This document shows positions 1-10,133 of a stretch of 64,000 bases of DNA, piece after piece. The notes under the pieces were generated by a model. The model searched no databases and was not told the origin of the DNA. It saw only the letters and a program-made list of their open reading frames with translations. This DNA is from Mycolicibacterium wolinskyi (lineage in GTDB: Bacteria > Actinomycetota > Actinomycetes > Mycobacteriales > Mycobacteriaceae). Within the stretch, counting starts at the first letter, position 1, and each line of letters starts with the position of its first letter. The stretch lies in assembly GCF_002101965.1 (NCBI RefSeq), contig NZ_LQQA01000004.1, positions 208,670 to 272,669 of the forward strand. The letters are read 5' to 3'. Position numbers and translations under genes: made by a program.

Positions 1-894
1 CAGTCCGTCGGCGATGCCCTTCGCCGTGACGATGAGGTCGGGGTCGATGTCTTCGTGTTCGCACGCGAACATCGCGCCGGTGCGGGCGAACCCGGTCTGC
101 ACCTCGTCGGCGATGAACACGACGTCGTTGCGGCGACACCAGTCGAGGAGCGCGGGCAGGAACCCGTCGGCGGGGACGATGAAACCGCCCTCGCCTTGGA
201 TCGGCTCGATGATGACCGCGGCCAGGTTGTCGGCGCCGATCTGCTTGTCGATCACGCTGATCGCGCGCCGCGCCGCGAGCTCACCGTCCGTGGCGAGTTC
301 CTTGCCGAACTCGGCATCGCGGAACGGATAGGACAGGGGAGCGCGGTACACCTCGGGTGCGAACGGTCCGAAACCGTGCTTGTAGGGCATCACCTTGGCG
401 GTGAGCGCCATCGTGAGGTTCGTGCGGCCGTGGTAGGCGTGATCGAACGCGACGACGGCGGGTTTGTGGGTGTGTGAGCGGGCGATCTTGACGGCGTTCT
501 CGACCGCTTCCGAGCCCGAGTTGAACAAGGCCGAGCGTTTCTCGCCGCGCACCGGGGTGAGCCGGTTGAGGTGCTCGCAGACCGCCACATACTCCTCGTA
601 CGGCGTCACCATGAAGCACGTATGGGTGAAGTCGCCGGCCTGTGCGCGCACCGCCTCGACGACTCGTGGCGAGGCGTTGCCGATCGTCGTGACGGCGATG
701 CCGGAGCCGAGGTCGATCAGCCGGTTGCCGTCGACGTCCTCGACGATGCCGCCACCGGCCCGCGCGGCGTAGACCGGCATGGTGGTGCCGACCCCGCGGG
801 CGACGGCCGTGGTCTTACGGTCGATGAGGGCCTGGGAGTTCGGGCCGGGGATGGCGGTGGCCAGGTGACGGCTCTGTTCTAGATGGCTCAACAC
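1..894 (-). CDS. gabT: 4-aminobutyrate aminotransferase, C-terminus beyond window
   Basis: Class III PLP-dependent aminotransferase that moves the amino group of 4-aminobutyrate to 2-oxoglutarate, giving succinate semialdehyde in the cytoplasm. I translated 298 residues from a GTG at 894 preceded by AGGAG; an in-frame TTG follows at once and either could be used. The N-terminus reads LSHLEQSRHLATAIPGPNSQ. Further in are the cofactor-site motifs IIEPIQGEGG and the aspartate of FIADEVQTGF. The last residues before the edge are TAKGIADGL, whose lysine corresponds to the PLP-binding lysine of the family. About 150 residues are missing on the left. It is divergent from yajC, as in the M. tuberculosis Rv2589/Rv2588c arrangement. 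Other class III aminotransferases are possible, but motifs and context fit GabT well. Confidence 0.9.
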   Translation of the reverse strand, partial: MLSHLEQSRHLATAIPGPNSQALIDRKTTAVARGVGTTMPVYAARAGGGIVEDVDGNRLIDLGSGIAVTTIGNASPRVVEAVRAQAGDFTHTCFMVTPYEEYVAVCEHLNRLTPVRGEKRSALFNSGSEAVENAVKIARSHTHKPAVVAFDHAYHGRTNLTMALTAKVMPYKHGFGPFAPEVYRAPLSYPFRDAEFGKELATDGELAARRAISVIDKQIGADNLAAVIIEPIQGEGGFIVPADGFLPALLDWCRRNDVVFIADEVQTGFARTGAMFACEHEDIDPDLIVTAKGIADGL

Positions 895-1096
895 TGACTC
901 CTGCGAACGGACGGCGGCGCGGTGAGATGGAGCGCGTTTCGAGCCTAGTCGCCACGGTTCGGCATCAATCGGTTTTGCCTTCGATCATGATTAGGCACCG
1001 GCCAGGCATGGCGATTAGTGTCGCTAACAGCTGCTCAAGGAGATGGGGCCCTCGGCGCTGCGCTGGGGCAATGGCAGACTGGACAACTACGAGGTG

Positions 1097-1126
1097 TTGG
1101 GCCCGCGCGTCCGGACACCGTATATA
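1097..1126 (+). promoter_or_regulatory. Candidate yajC-secD-secF promoter
   Basis: TTGGGC at 1097-1102 and TATATA at 1121-1126 are separated by 18 bases, in the divergent gap between gabT and yajC. The predicted start of transcription is about 20 bases before the yajC ATG. The -10 match is good and the -35 is weak, so this is a tentative call. Confidence 0.35.
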
Positions 1127-1153
1127 CGACTCGAAACGAAAGACAGTGCTGCC

Positions 1154-1510
1154 ATGGATCTGGTCATCTTCCTGCCCCTGCTGATCATCATGGGCGCATT
1201 CATGTTCTTTGCGTCGCGACGGCAGAAGAAGGCGATGCAGGCCACCATCGACCTGCACAACTCGCTGCAGATCGGCGACCGGATCCACACCACGTCCGGT
1301 CTGCAGGGCACCATCACCGGCATCACCGACGACAACATCGATCTGGAGATCGCTCCCGGGGTCGTCACCACCTGGATGAAGCTCGCGGTCCGCGACCGCA
1401 TCGAGTCCGACACCGACGATTCCTATGACGACGATGACGCGACTCCCGCGGCCACCGAGCTGACCGAAAGCACCGGTGTGACCGACACGGACGGTCTGAA
1501 GAAAGACTGA
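1154..1510 (+). CDS. yajC: Preprotein translocase subunit YajC
   Basis: Small single-pass membrane protein of 118 residues that associates with SecDF and the SecYEG channel. The N-terminus MDLVIFLPLLIIMGAFMFF is one membrane segment, followed by the family-typical RRQKKAM basic stretch and a cytoplasmic domain (residues about 25-85, with LQIGDRIHTTSGLQGTI). The tail is acidic (DDSYDDDD). An upstream in-frame ATG at 1043 would add 37 residues without membrane character, so I chose 1154. It is the first gene of yajC-secD-secF; secD starts 72 bases downstream. Confidence 0.93.
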   Translation: MDLVIFLPLLIIMGAFMFFASRRQKKAMQATIDLHNSLQIGDRIHTTSGLQGTITGITDDNIDLEIAPGVVTTWMKLAVRDRIESDTDDSYDDDDATPAATELTESTGVTDTDGLKKD

Positions 1511-1582
1511 CAGCAGACCACACAGGACAAGCACGTACCCTTTGCGGTGCTGACGAACTGATCTCAAGGAGACCTAAGCAAC

Positions 1583-3448
1583 GTGGCATCGTCTTCGGCG
1601 CCGGTGCACCCTGCCCGCTACCTGACGCTTTTTCTGGTGCTGCTTGTCGGCGTCTACCTACTGGTGTTCCTGACCGGTGACAAGCAGGCCAAACCCAAAC
1701 TCGGCATCGACCTGCAGGGCGGTACCCGGGTCACGCTGACCGCGCGCACCCCGGACGGCTCGGCGCCCACCAGGGAAGCCCTGAACCAGGCCCAGCAGAT
1801 CATCAGTGCCCGCGTCGACGGCCTTGGTGTGTCCGGCTCAGAGGTCGTCATCGACGGCGACAACCTGGTCATCACCGTGCCGGGCAACGACGGCAACGAG
1901 GCGCGCAACCTCGGACAGACCGCCCGCCTGTACGTGCGGCCCGTGATCCACGCGATGGCGGCCAAACCGCCCGCCGCGGACAACGGCCAACCGCCGGCCG
2001 GAGCACCCGCGGCGCCAGGCGCACCCGGTGCGCCCGGCGGACTTCCCGGCCTGCCGGGCGGCCTGCCAGGAATGCCCGGCCTGCCCGGGATGCCACCGAT
2101 CCAGCCGCCGCCCGGAGCCCCGCAGGAAGCGCCGCCCGCGGGATCGCTGCCCGCCGAGGCACCGCCCGCCGGCGAGCCCGCACCGCAACCTCGGCCCTAC
2201 CCGCTGGAGCCGGCACCCGGTGAGCCGACCCCGGCACCCGCACCCGGTGAGCCGGCCCCGGCGCCGGGTGAAGCGCCTGCCCCCGCGCCCGGCTCGCCGG
2301 CGCCCGATGGGCCGAAGCCGAATGAACCGAAAGCCGATCTGGCGCAACGGATTGCCGATGAGAAGCAGCTGCGGCAGAGCACCGACCCGTCGATCCAGAT
2401 CCTGGCCCTGCAGTTCCAGGCCACGCGTTGTGGTGAGGACGATGTGCTGGCCGGCAACGACGACCCCAACCTGCCGCTGATCACGTGCTCGACGGACGGG
2501 CAGACGGTCTACCTGCTCAACAAGTCGATCATGAGCGGCGAGGAGATCCAGAACGCCACGTCCGGCCTGGACCAGCAGCAGGGACAGTACGTCGTCGACG
2601 TCGAGTTCAAGAGCGGCGGCGCCAAGACGTGGGCGGACTTCACCGCCGCCAACGTCGGCACACAGACGGCGTTCACACTGGACTCGAAGGTCGTCAGCGC
2701 GCCCGAGATCCGCGAAGCCATACCGGGCGGAAACACTCAGATCACCGGCAACTTCACCGCCGATTCGGCGCGCGAACTGGCCAACGTGCTCAAGTACGGC
2801 TCGCTGCCGCTGTCCTTCGAATCCTCGGAGGCCGAAACGGTTTCGGCGACGCTGGGCCTGTCCTCACTGCGGGCCGGCCTGATCGCCGGTGCGATCGGGC
2901 TCGCGGCCGTGCTGCTGTACTCGCTGCTGTATTACCGCGTTCTGGGCCTGCTCGTCGCGCTGTCCCTCGTCGCTTCCGGCGCAGTGGTCTACGCGATTCT
3001 CGTGCTGCTCGGCAGATACATCGGCTACACGCTCGACCTGGCCGGTATCGCCGGTCTGATCATCGGTATCGGTACGACGGCGGACTCGTTCGTGGTGTTC
3101 TTCGAACGCATCAAAGACGAGATACGCGAAGGGCGTTCGTTCCGGTCGGCGGTGCCGCGAGGCTGGGCGCGTGCCCGCAAGACCATCGTGTCGGGTAACG
3201 CGGTCACCTTCCTGGCCGCCGCGGTGTTGTACTTCCTGGCGATCGGCCAGGTGAAGGGCTTCGCGTTCACGCTGGGCTTGACCACGATCCTCGACCTTGT
3301 CGTGGTGTTCCTGGTGACCTGGCCGTTGGTGTACCTGGCGTCCAAGTCGCCGACGATGGCCAAACCGGGACTGAACGGACTCGGCGCGGTGCAGCAGATC
3401 GCGCGGGAACGCCGGGAGGCTTCGCATGCGACCGCGGGACGGGGATAG
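1583..3448 (+). CDS. secD: Protein translocase subunit SecD with proline-rich insertion
   Basis: RND-type Sec accessory subunit that, with SecF, uses the proton gradient to help complete protein export. 621 residues from a GTG with AAGGAGA upstream. Membrane segment 1 is at residues about 10-30, followed by the signature [12 protein letters not shown]. The extracytoplasmic P1 domain is interrupted at about 130-250 by a low-complexity Pro/Ala/Gly insertion containing repeated GEPAPAP-like units. P1 resumes at [11 protein letters not shown]. Five membrane segments fill about 428-600, including the [19 protein letters not shown] conserved region. Actinobacterial SecDs often carry such an insertion, which explains the length. 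It is followed after 4 bases by secF. A second gene at 12496-13587 is a clear paralogue of its exported domain. Confidence 0.96.
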   Translation: MASSSAPVHPARYLTLFLVLLVGVYLLVFLTGDKQAKPKLGIDLQGGTRVTLTARTPDGSAPTREALNQAQQIISARVDGLGVSGSEVVIDGDNLVITVPGNDGNEARNLGQTARLYVRPVIHAMAAKPPAADNGQPPAGAPAAPGAPGAPGGLPGLPGGLPGMPGLPGMPPIQPPPGAPQEAPPAGSLPAEAPPAGEPAPQPRPYPLEPAPGEPTPAPAPGEPAPAPGEAPAPAPGSPAPDGPKPNEPKADLAQRIADEKQLRQSTDPSIQILALQFQATRCGEDDVLAGNDDPNLPLITCSTDGQTVYLLNKSIMSGEEIQNATSGLDQQQGQYVVDVEFKSGGAKTWADFTAANVGTQTAFTLDSKVVSAPEIREAIPGGNTQITGNFTADSARELANVLKYGSLPLSFESSEAETVSATLGLSSLRAGLIAGAIGLAAVLLYSLLYYRVLGLLVALSLVASGAVVYAILVLLGRYIGYTLDLAGIAGLIIGIGTTADSFVVFFERIKDEIREGRSFRSAVPRGWARARKTIVSGNAVTFLAAAVLYFLAIGQVKGFAFTLGLTTILDLVVVFLVTWPLVYLASKSPTMAKPGLNGLGAVQQIARERREASHATAGRG

Positions 3449-3452
3449 ACAG

Positions 3453-4733
3453 ATGGCCGCCAAGAACACAAAAGCAACCGAAACCGACACCACCGACACC
3501 GCAGTGGAAGCGCCAGGCATCGAGTCGACGGCGCTGCCCAAGCACGGATTCTTCGTCCGGCTCTACACCGGTACCGGCGCGTTCGAGGTCATCGGCCGCC
3601 GCAAGCTCTGGTACACGGTCAGCGGGATCATCGTCGCGATCTCGATCGCGGCCATGGTGTTGCGTGGCTTCACCTTCGGCATCGACTTCGAGGGCGGCAC
3701 CAAGGTGTCGATGCCGACGGCCGGTGCTCAGGGCACCATCACTGTCCAGCAGGTCGAAGACGTCTTCAACAAGACGCTCGGTCGCGCACCGGAATCCGTT
3801 GTGACGGTGGGTAGCGGCGGCTCGGCCACAGTGCAGATCCGCTCGGAGACACTGTCCAACGAGGAAGCCGAGAAGCTGCGCACCGCGCTGTTCGACGCGT
3901 TCCAGCCGAAGGGCAGCGACGGGCAGCCGAGCAAGCAGGTGATCAGCGACTCCGCGGTGTCGGAAACGTGGGGCGGGCAGATCACCCAGAAGGCGTTGAT
4001 CGCGCTCGTGGTGTTCCTGGTCCTCGCGGCCATCTACATCACCTGGCGCTATGAGCGCTACATGGCCATCGCCGCGCTGGCGACATTGGTGTTCGACCTC
4101 GTCGTCACCGCCGGTGTCTACGCACTGGTGGGATTCGAGGTCACGCCGGCCACCGTGATCGGCCTGCTGACGATTCTCGGTTTCTCGCTGTACGACACCG
4201 TGATCGTGTTCGACAAGGTCGAGGAGAACACCAACGGCTTCGAGCACACGACCCGGCGAACGTTCGCCGAGCAGGCCAACCTCGCGGTCAACCAGACGTT
4301 CATGCGATCGATCAACACGAGCCTCATCTCGGTGCTGCCCATCGTGGCGTTGATCGTCGTGGCGGTCTGGCTGCTCGGTGTCGGCACCTTGATGGACCTG
4401 GCGCTGGTTCAGCTCGTCGGCGTCATCGTGGGCACCTACTCGTCGATCTACTTCGCGACCCCGCTGCTGGTGTCGCTGCGCGAACGCACCGAGCTGGTGC
4501 GCAAGCACACCCGGAAGGTGCTCAATCGCAGGCAGCCGGGCAAGGCCGGTGCGACGAAGCCGGCCCAGCCGGCCACCGCCGAGTCGGACGACGTCGAGGA
4601 CTCCGACAGCGAGCCGGTCAGCGCCGGAGCCGGTCAGCCCGCCGCGGCCAAGCCCGCACCGGGAGCACGTCCGTCGCGGCCGTCGACGTCGAAGACAGGT
4701 CGTCCGTCCGGTAAACGAACCACCCGGCGGTAA
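3453..4733 (+). CDS. secF: Protein translocase subunit SecF
   Basis: Partner of SecD in the proton-driven accessory complex of the Sec translocase. 426 residues from the ATG at 3453, which lies just after the secD stop. An in-frame ATG at 3426 overlaps secD and adds nine residues; GGGACGGGGA before 3453 is the better ribosome site. Membrane segment 1 is at residues about 45-65, then GIDFEGGTKVSM, the extracytoplasmic domain, and five segments at about 175-350 including ILGFSLYDTVIVFDKVEEN, a hallmark of SecF. The C-terminal 75 residues are a charged and Pro/Ala-rich cytoplasmic tail (PSRPSTSKTGRPSGKRTTRR), common in mycobacterial SecF. Confidence 0.96.
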   Translation: MAAKNTKATETDTTDTAVEAPGIESTALPKHGFFVRLYTGTGAFEVIGRRKLWYTVSGIIVAISIAAMVLRGFTFGIDFEGGTKVSMPTAGAQGTITVQQVEDVFNKTLGRAPESVVTVGSGGSATVQIRSETLSNEEAEKLRTALFDAFQPKGSDGQPSKQVISDSAVSETWGGQITQKALIALVVFLVLAAIYITWRYERYMAIAALATLVFDLVVTAGVYALVGFEVTPATVIGLLTILGFSLYDTVIVFDKVEENTNGFEHTTRRTFAEQANLAVNQTFMRSINTSLISVLPIVALIVVAVWLLGVGTLMDLALVQLVGVIVGTYSSIYFATPLLVSLRERTELVRKHTRKVLNRRQPGKAGATKPAQPATAESDDVEDSDSEPVSAGAGQPAAAKPAPGARPSRPSTSKTGRPSGKRTTRR

Positions 4734-4738
4734 ACCGG

Positions 4739-6406
4739 ATGGCTCATCACGGGGCCATCGCCCGAGTGCGGACAGCCGCGACGGTGATGACGCTGTCGCT
4801 GCTGGCCGGCATCGGTCTCGCGGCGTGTGCGGGGGGATCGGCCGATGAGATCGACTACGCCGTCGACGGCACACTGACCACCTACAACACCAACACCGTG
4901 GCGGGTGCGGCCTCGGGCGGGCCGCAGGCGTTCGCGCGGGCACTGACCGGTTTCACCTATCACGGGCCCGACGGCCAGGTCGTTGCCGATCACGACTTCG
5001 GCTCGGTGTCGGTGGTCGGACGGGCCCCGCTCGTGCTCGACTACGTGATCAGCGACAAGGCGGTCTACTCGGACGGCAAGCCGATCACGTGTGACGACCT
5101 CGTGCTGGCGTGGGCCGCGCAGTCGGGCCGGTTCCCCGGATTCGATGCGGCCAGTCGGGCCGGCTATCGCGACATCGGTTCGGTGGACTGTGCGCCGGGC
5201 CAGAAGCGTGCCAGGGTGTCGTTCGCCCAGGACCGCGGGTTCCTCGACTACGGCCATCTGTTCTCGGCGACGTCGCTCATGCCGTCGCACGTCATCGCCG
5301 ATGAACTCGGCGTCGGGGACGGTGGTGTGACGACCGCGCTGCAGACCTCTGATCTGGTCGCGATCGAGCGCATCGCGCAGGCCTGGAACACCACCTGGGA
5401 TCTGAAGCCCGATCTCGACCTGAAGCGGTTCCCGTCGTCCGGTCCGTACCGGCTGGACTCGGTTTCCGAGGACGGCTCGGTCGTTCTGGTGGCCAACGAC
5501 AAGTGGTGGGGCACCCCGCCCGTCACCAACAAGATCACCGTGTGGCCGCGCGGCGCCGACATCCAGGAACGCGTGAACGAAGGGGCGTTCGACGTCGTCG
5601 ACATCGCGACCGGCTCGTCCGGTCTGCTCAACCTGCCCGACGACTACGTGAGCACCGACACCCCGTCGGCCGGCATCGAACAACTCATCTTCGCGCCCGG
5701 CGGTCCGCTCGGTGCGACGCCCGCGCGGCGTGCCGTCGCGTTGTGCACCCCGCGCGACGTGATCGCCCGCAACGCCGAGATGCCGATCGCCAACGCTCGC
5801 CTGAGCCCGGCCGTCGAGGACGCGTTCAGCGCGGCCGAGGGAGTCGCAGAAGCCGGCCAGTTCAGCGTCGCGAACCCCCAGGCGGCCCGCGAGGCGATCG
5901 ACAACCGGCCGCTGACGGTTCGCATCGGGTATCAGACACCCAACGCGCGACTGGCCGCCACCGTCGGGGCGATCGCGAAATCCTGTGCCGCGGCGGGTAT
6001 CACCGTGCAGGACGCCGGGTCCGAGACGGCGGGCCCGGTGGCATTGCGCAACAACGAGATCGATGCGCTGCTGGCCAGCACGGGCGGCGCCGCGGGCAGT
6101 GGATCCTCGGGTTCGTCGGCGATCGACGCCTACACACTGCACTTCGGCAACGGCAACAACCTGCCCGCGTACAACAATGAGCGCATCGACGGCATCATCG
6201 ACGCGCAGGCTGTGACGTCGGATCCGAAGGAGCTTGCGCGGTTGGTCGGGGAGGGCGCACCGATCCTGTGGGCCGACGTGCCGACCCTGCCGCTGTACCG
6301 CCAGCAGCGCACCGTGCTGACATCGACGAAGATGTACGCCGTGAGCAGCAATCCGACCCGATGGGGCGCCGGCTGGAACATGGACCGCTGGAAGTTGTCG
6401 CGATGA
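4739..6406 (+). CDS. Family 5 (peptide/nickel type) solute-binding lipoprotein
   Basis: Predicted cell-surface substrate-binding lipoprotein of the DppA/OppA family, 555 residues. A signal peptide ends in the lipobox LAAC (Cys about 30). The body shows family-5 elements: [17 protein letters not shown] near the N-terminus and [20 protein letters not shown] in the middle. No permease or ATPase gene is adjacent, so it may serve a distant transporter or act alone. Position between secF and apt matches M. tuberculosis Rv2585c, annotated as a possible lipoprotein. The ATG lies 5 bases after secF, and its stop overlaps the apt start (ATGA), so it belongs to the secDF-apt transcript. Ligand unknown. 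Confidence 0.85.
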   Translation: MAHHGAIARVRTAATVMTLSLLAGIGLAACAGGSADEIDYAVDGTLTTYNTNTVAGAASGGPQAFARALTGFTYHGPDGQVVADHDFGSVSVVGRAPLVLDYVISDKAVYSDGKPITCDDLVLAWAAQSGRFPGFDAASRAGYRDIGSVDCAPGQKRARVSFAQDRGFLDYGHLFSATSLMPSHVIADELGVGDGGVTTALQTSDLVAIERIAQAWNTTWDLKPDLDLKRFPSSGPYRLDSVSEDGSVVLVANDKWWGTPPVTNKITVWPRGADIQERVNEGAFDVVDIATGSSGLLNLPDDYVSTDTPSAGIEQLIFAPGGPLGATPARRAVALCTPRDVIARNAEMPIANARLSPAVEDAFSAAEGVAEAGQFSVANPQAAREAIDNRPLTVRIGYQTPNARLAATVGAIAKSCAAAGITVQDAGSETAGPVALRNNEIDALLASTGGAAGSGSSGSSAIDAYTLHFGNGNNLPAYNNERIDGIIDAQAVTSDPKELARLVGEGAPILWADVPTLPLYRQQRTVLTSTKMYAVSSNPTRWGAGWNMDRWKLSR

Positions 6407-6948
6407 GCCTGGACGAGGGAAGACTCGCGGAAGTCTCGAAGCTGATCGCGTCGATGACTCGGGAGGTCGCCGACTTCCCCGAACCCGGTGTTCAGTTCAA
6501 GGACCTGACCCCGCTGCTCGCCAGCGCGGACGGATTGCGGGCGGTCACCGATGCGCTCGCGGCCACCGCCAACGGAGCTGACCTGGTGGCCGGGCTGGAT
6601 GCGCGCGGCTTCCTGTTGGGGGCTGCGGTCGCCACCCGGCTCGGCACCGGTGTGCTCGCGGTCCGCAAAGGCGGCAAGCTTCCGCCGCCGGTGCACAGTG
6701 CGACATACCAGCTCGAGTACGGCAAGGCCACGCTGGAGATCCCCGCCGAAGGAATTGACATCACCGGCCGCAACGTTGTGATTATCGACGATGTGCTGGC
6801 CACCGGCGGCACCTTGGCGGCGGCGGCGCGCCTGCTCACCGATGGCGGCGCGAACGTGACGAATGCGGCGGTGGTACTCGAGCTGACCGCGCTGGGCGGT
6901 CGCGAAGCAGTGGCACCCCTCGCAGTTAGCAGCTTGCATACGGTGTGA
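6403..6948 (+). CDS. apt: Adenine phosphoribosyltransferase
   Basis: Purine salvage enzyme making AMP from adenine and PRPP. 181 residues from the ATG at 6403, whose first four bases overlap the upstream stop. Motifs in order: [14 protein letters not shown] (residues about 26-39), [14 protein letters not shown] (about 65-79), [10 protein letters not shown] and the PRPP-binding loop [14 protein letters not shown] (about 125-138). An upstream in-frame start at 6268 would run through the lipoprotein gene and is not credible. It sits directly before rel, as in other mycobacteria, linking purine salvage and (p)ppGpp metabolism on one transcript. Confidence 0.95.
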   Translation: MSLDEGRLAEVSKLIASMTREVADFPEPGVQFKDLTPLLASADGLRAVTDALAATANGADLVAGLDARGFLLGAAVATRLGTGVLAVRKGGKLPPPVHSATYQLEYGKATLEIPAEGIDITGRNVVIIDDVLATGGTLAAAARLLTDGGANVTNAAVVLELTALGGREAVAPLAVSSLHTV

Positions 6949-6992
6949 GGGATATCCTCGAAATCTCAGGTGAACAGTAGGAGGTGACGACG

Positions 6993-9332
6993 ATGGCCGA
7001 GGACCCCGGTACCGGCCAGGCCGTGCAGTCTCCTCCCGCGCTGCCCGAGATCATGCCGCCCGACACGGCCAAGACCAGCGCCTCGCGCCGGGTGCGGGCC
7101 CGGCTGGCCCGCCGGATGACAGCTCAGCGCAGCGCCGTCAACCCGGTGCTCGAACCGCTCGTCGCGGTGCACCGCGAGATTTACCCCAAGGCCGACCTGC
7201 AGCTGTTGCAGCGCGCGTACGACGTCGCCGAGCAACGGCACGCCGACCAGCTCCGCAAGTCGGGCGACCCCTACATCACCCATCCGCTGGCGGTGGCCAA
7301 CATCCTGGCCGAGCTCGGGATGGACACGACCACGCTGGTGGCCGCGCTGCTGCACGACACCGTCGAGGACACCGGTTACACGCTCGAAGCGCTGACCGCC
7401 GAGTTCGGCGCCGAGGTGGGACATCTGGTCGACGGGGTCACCAAGCTCGACAAGGTCGTGCTCGGCTCGGCCGCCGAAGGCGAGACCATCCGCAAGATGA
7501 TCATCGCGATGGCCCGCGACCCACGGGTGCTGGTGATCAAGGTCGCCGACCGCCTGCACAACATGCGCACCATGCGGTTCCTGCCGCCCGAGAAGCAGGC
7601 GCGCAAGGCCCGCGAGACGCTGGAAGTCATTGCGCCCCTTGCTCATCGGCTGGGCATGGCCACCGTCAAGTGGGAGCTGGAGGATCTGTCCTTCGCGATC
7701 CTGCATCCCAAGAAGTACGAGGAAATCGTGCGGTTGGTCGCCGACCGGGCGCCTTCGCGCGATACCTACCTGGCCAAGGTGCGTGCCGAGATCGGCGTCG
7801 CGCTGTCGGCCATGAAGATCAACGCCGTGGTGGAGGGCCGTCCCAAGCACTACTGGTCGATCTATCAGAAGATGATCGTCAAGGGCCGGGATTTCGACGA
7901 CATCCACGATCTGGTGGGCGTGCGCATCCTGTGTGACGAGATCCGCGACTGTTATGCCGCGGTGGGCGTCGTGCACTCGCTGTGGCAGCCGATGGCCGGT
8001 CGGTTCAAGGACTACATCGCCCAGCCGCGCTACGGCGTGTACCAGTCGTTGCACACCACCGTCGTCGGCCCCGAGGGCAAGCCGCTCGAAGTGCAGATCC
8101 GCACGCGCGACATGCACCGCACGGCCGAGTACGGCATCGCCGCCCACTGGCGCTACAAGGAAGCCAAGGGCCGCAACGGCGTTCCGCACAGCCACGCCGC
8201 TGCCGAGATCGACGACATGGCCTGGATGCGCCAGCTTCTCGACTGGCAGCGGGAGGCCGCCGACCCGGGCGAGTTCCTGGAGTCGCTGCGCTACGACCTC
8301 GCGGTGCAGGAGATCTTCGTGTTCACCCCGAAGGGTGACGTCATCACCCTGCCGACCGGCTCCACCCCGGTCGATTTCGCCTACGCCGTGCACACCGAGG
8401 TCGGCCACCGCTGCATCGGAGCACGCGTCAACGGCCGGCTCGTCGCGTTGGAACGCAAACTCGAAAACGGCGAAGTGGTCGAGGTTTTCACATCCAAGGC
8501 GCCCAACGCCGGGCCGTCGCGCGACTGGCAGACCTTCGTCGTGTCGCCGCGGGCGAAAGCCAAGATCCGGCAGTGGTTCGCGAAGGAACGTCGCGAGGAA
8601 GCCCTGGAGTCCGGCAAGGACGCCATTGCCCGCGAGGTCCGTCGTGGCGGGCTTCCGTTGCAGCGCTTGATGAATGCCGAGACGATGGGCGCCCTGGCCC
8701 GTGAACTGCGCTACACCGACGTGTCGGCGCTCTACACCGCGGTCGGTGAAGGCCACGTCTCGGCACGGCATGTCGTGCAGCGGCTGCTCGCTCAGTTCGG
8801 CGGGGACGAGGCCGCCGAGGACGAGCTTGCCGAGCGGTCCACGCCGGCCACCATGCCGGTGCGCCAGCGCAGCACCGACGACACCGGCGTGGCGGTGCCC
8901 GGTGCACCCGGCACCCTGACCAAACTGGCCAAGTGCTGCACGCCCGTCCCGGGCGACACCATCATGGGCTTCGTCACGCGCGGCGGCGGAGTCAGCGTGC
9001 ACCGCACCGACTGCACGAACGCCGAATCGCTGCAACAGCAGTCCGAACGCATCATCGAGGTCGAGTGGGCGCCGTCGCCGTCGTCGGTGTTCCTGGTCGC
9101 GATCCAGGTGGAGGCGCTCGACCGGCACCGGCTCCTGTCGGACGTGACGCGGGTGCTGGCCGACGAGAAGGTCAACATCCTGTCGGCGTCGGTCACCACG
9201 TCCAATGACCGGGTGGCCATCAGCCGGTTCACGTTCGAGATGGGCGACCCCAAACACCTCGGGCATCTGCTGAGCGTCGTCCGCAACGTCGAAGGTGTCT
9301 ACGACGTGTACCGCGTCACGAGCGCGGCCTGA
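6993..9332 (+). CDS. relA: Bifunctional (p)ppGpp synthetase/hydrolase (RSH)
   Basis: Stringent-response enzyme that makes and degrades (p)ppGpp. I use the ATG at 6993 because AGGAGG (6978-6983) lies 9 bases before it; a GTG at 6984 abuts that site. 779 residues. HD hydrolase domain at about 75-230 ([20 protein letters not shown]), synthetase at about 245-370 ([40 protein letters not shown]), TGS at about 440-500 ([20 protein letters not shown]), a CC-containing segment ([12 protein letters not shown]) near 650 and a C-terminal ACT domain. All hydrolase and synthetase signature residues look intact, so it should be bifunctional like Rel of M. tuberculosis. It converges on ehuA. Confidence 0.97.
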   Translation: MAEDPGTGQAVQSPPALPEIMPPDTAKTSASRRVRARLARRMTAQRSAVNPVLEPLVAVHREIYPKADLQLLQRAYDVAEQRHADQLRKSGDPYITHPLAVANILAELGMDTTTLVAALLHDTVEDTGYTLEALTAEFGAEVGHLVDGVTKLDKVVLGSAAEGETIRKMIIAMARDPRVLVIKVADRLHNMRTMRFLPPEKQARKARETLEVIAPLAHRLGMATVKWELEDLSFAILHPKKYEEIVRLVADRAPSRDTYLAKVRAEIGVALSAMKINAVVEGRPKHYWSIYQKMIVKGRDFDDIHDLVGVRILCDEIRDCYAAVGVVHSLWQPMAGRFKDYIAQPRYGVYQSLHTTVVGPEGKPLEVQIRTRDMHRTAEYGIAAHWRYKEAKGRNGVPHSHAAAEIDDMAWMRQLLDWQREAADPGEFLESLRYDLAVQEIFVFTPKGDVITLPTGSTPVDFAYAVHTEVGHRCIGARVNGRLVALERKLENGEVVEVFTSKAPNAGPSRDWQTFVVSPRAKAKIRQWFAKERREEALESGKDAIAREVRRGGLPLQRLMNAETMGALARELRYTDVSALYTAVGEGHVSARHVVQRLLAQFGGDEAAEDELAERSTPATMPVRQRSTDDTGVAVPGAPGTLTKLAKCCTPVPGDTIMGFVTRGGGVSVHRTDCTNAESLQQQSERIIEVEWAPSPSSVFLVAIQVEALDRHRLLSDVTRVLADEKVNILSASVTTSNDRVAISRFTFEMGDPKHLGHLLSVVRNVEGVYDVYRVTSAA

Positions 9333-9359
9333 GCTTCCTCCGCGCGGTTAGCCGCGCTC
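9320..9359. terminator. Inverted repeat between convergent rel and ehuA ends
   Basis: GAGCGCGGC at 9320-9328 pairs with GCCGCGCTC at 9351-9359 (9 base pairs, 22-base loop), spanning the stop codons of both convergent genes. There is no T-run, as is common for mycobacterial terminators. It could act in both directions. Confidence 0.45.
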
Positions 9360-10133
9360 CAGGACAGCCCGCAGGAACGTCCGCGTCCGCTCGTGCTCGG
9401 GTGAGGTGAACAACTTGTCCGGCGGGGCGTCCTCCACGATGCGGCCGCCGTCGAACATCAATACGCGGTCGGACACCTCGCGGGCGAAGTCCATTTCGTG
9501 TGTGACACACAGGAACGTGATGTCGGTGCTCTCGGCGATGTCCTTGAGCAACGAGAGGACGCCCGCGACCAGTTCCGGATCGAGCGCCGAGGTCACCTCG
9601 TCGAGCAGCAGCACATCGGGTTTCATCGCCAGCGCCCGCGCGATCGCGACGCGTTGTTGCTGCCCGCCGGAGAGCTCTGAGGGGTGCGCGTCGGCCTTCT
9701 CCGGCATGCCGACGAGCTCGAGCAGGCGCTGTGCCCGGTCCTCGGCCTCGTCGCGGGGAAGGTTGAGGGTGTGGATCGGTGCCTCGGTGATGTTGTGCAG
9801 CACCGACATGTTGGGGAACAGATTGAATTGCTGGAAGACCATGCCGATCCGCTTGCGCAACTGCCGTTGATGATTGTCGTCGGCAGGCACCTCGCGGCCG
9901 CGTCGGATCATGTGGCTCAGGCATTCGCCATCGACGTAGATCCGGCCCTCGGTCACCTGCTCCAAGGTCATCAGCAGCCGCAGGATCGTGGTTTTGCCCG
10001 AACCACTCGGCCCGATCAGGGTGACGAATTCGCCTGGCCGCACCGAGAAGTCGAGGCCGTCCAGCACCACGTGGTCGCCGAATCGCTTGACGACGCCTGC
10101 GAATCGGACCATCTCAGCTGCTGTATCGGACAC
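9348..10133 (-). CDS. ehuA: Polar amino-acid / ectoine-type ABC transporter ATPase
   Basis: Cytoplasmic ATPase of the importer encoded upstream. 261 residues. Walker A is GPSGSGKTTI (about 39-48), the signature is LSGGQQQRVAIARAL, and Walker B is VLLLDEVTSALDPE; the switch histidine is in CVTHEMDF. This is the polar amino-acid uptake subfamily (GlnQ/HisP-like). The GTG at 10133 has GGAGAGG upstream and overlaps ehuD by 20 bases; an ATG at 10112 (MVRFAGVV), just after the ehuD stop, is a possible alternative. It is last in the ehuB-C-D-A order. The symbol rests on the binding protein's resemblance to EhuB. Confidence 0.85.
   Translation of the reverse strand: MSDTAAEMVRFAGVVKRFGDHVVLDGLDFSVRPGEFVTLIGPSGSGKTTILRLLMTLEQVTEGRIYVDGECLSHMIRRGREVPADDNHQRQLRKRIGMVFQQFNLFPNMSVLHNITEAPIHTLNLPRDEAEDRAQRLLELVGMPEKADAHPSELSGGQQQRVAIARALAMKPDVLLLDEVTSALDPELVAGVLSLLKDIAESTDITFLCVTHEMDFAREVSDRVLMFDGGRIVEDAPPDKLFTSPEHERTRTFLRAVLERG

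Noticed and set aside
3267..4943. 558-residue minus-strand frame across secF
   Set aside because: Antisense shadow of a clear SecF; very Arg/His-rich.
4634..6142. 502-residue minus-strand frame across the lipoprotein gene
   Set aside because: Antisense shadow with low-complexity Arg/Gly/Asp content and no recognisable motif.
6966..9266. 766-residue open frame on the minus strand across rel
   Set aside because: Codon-position GC bias keeps the antisense frame open; composition is Arg/His/Gly/Asp-rich, no domain is visible, and rel on the + strand is unmistakable.
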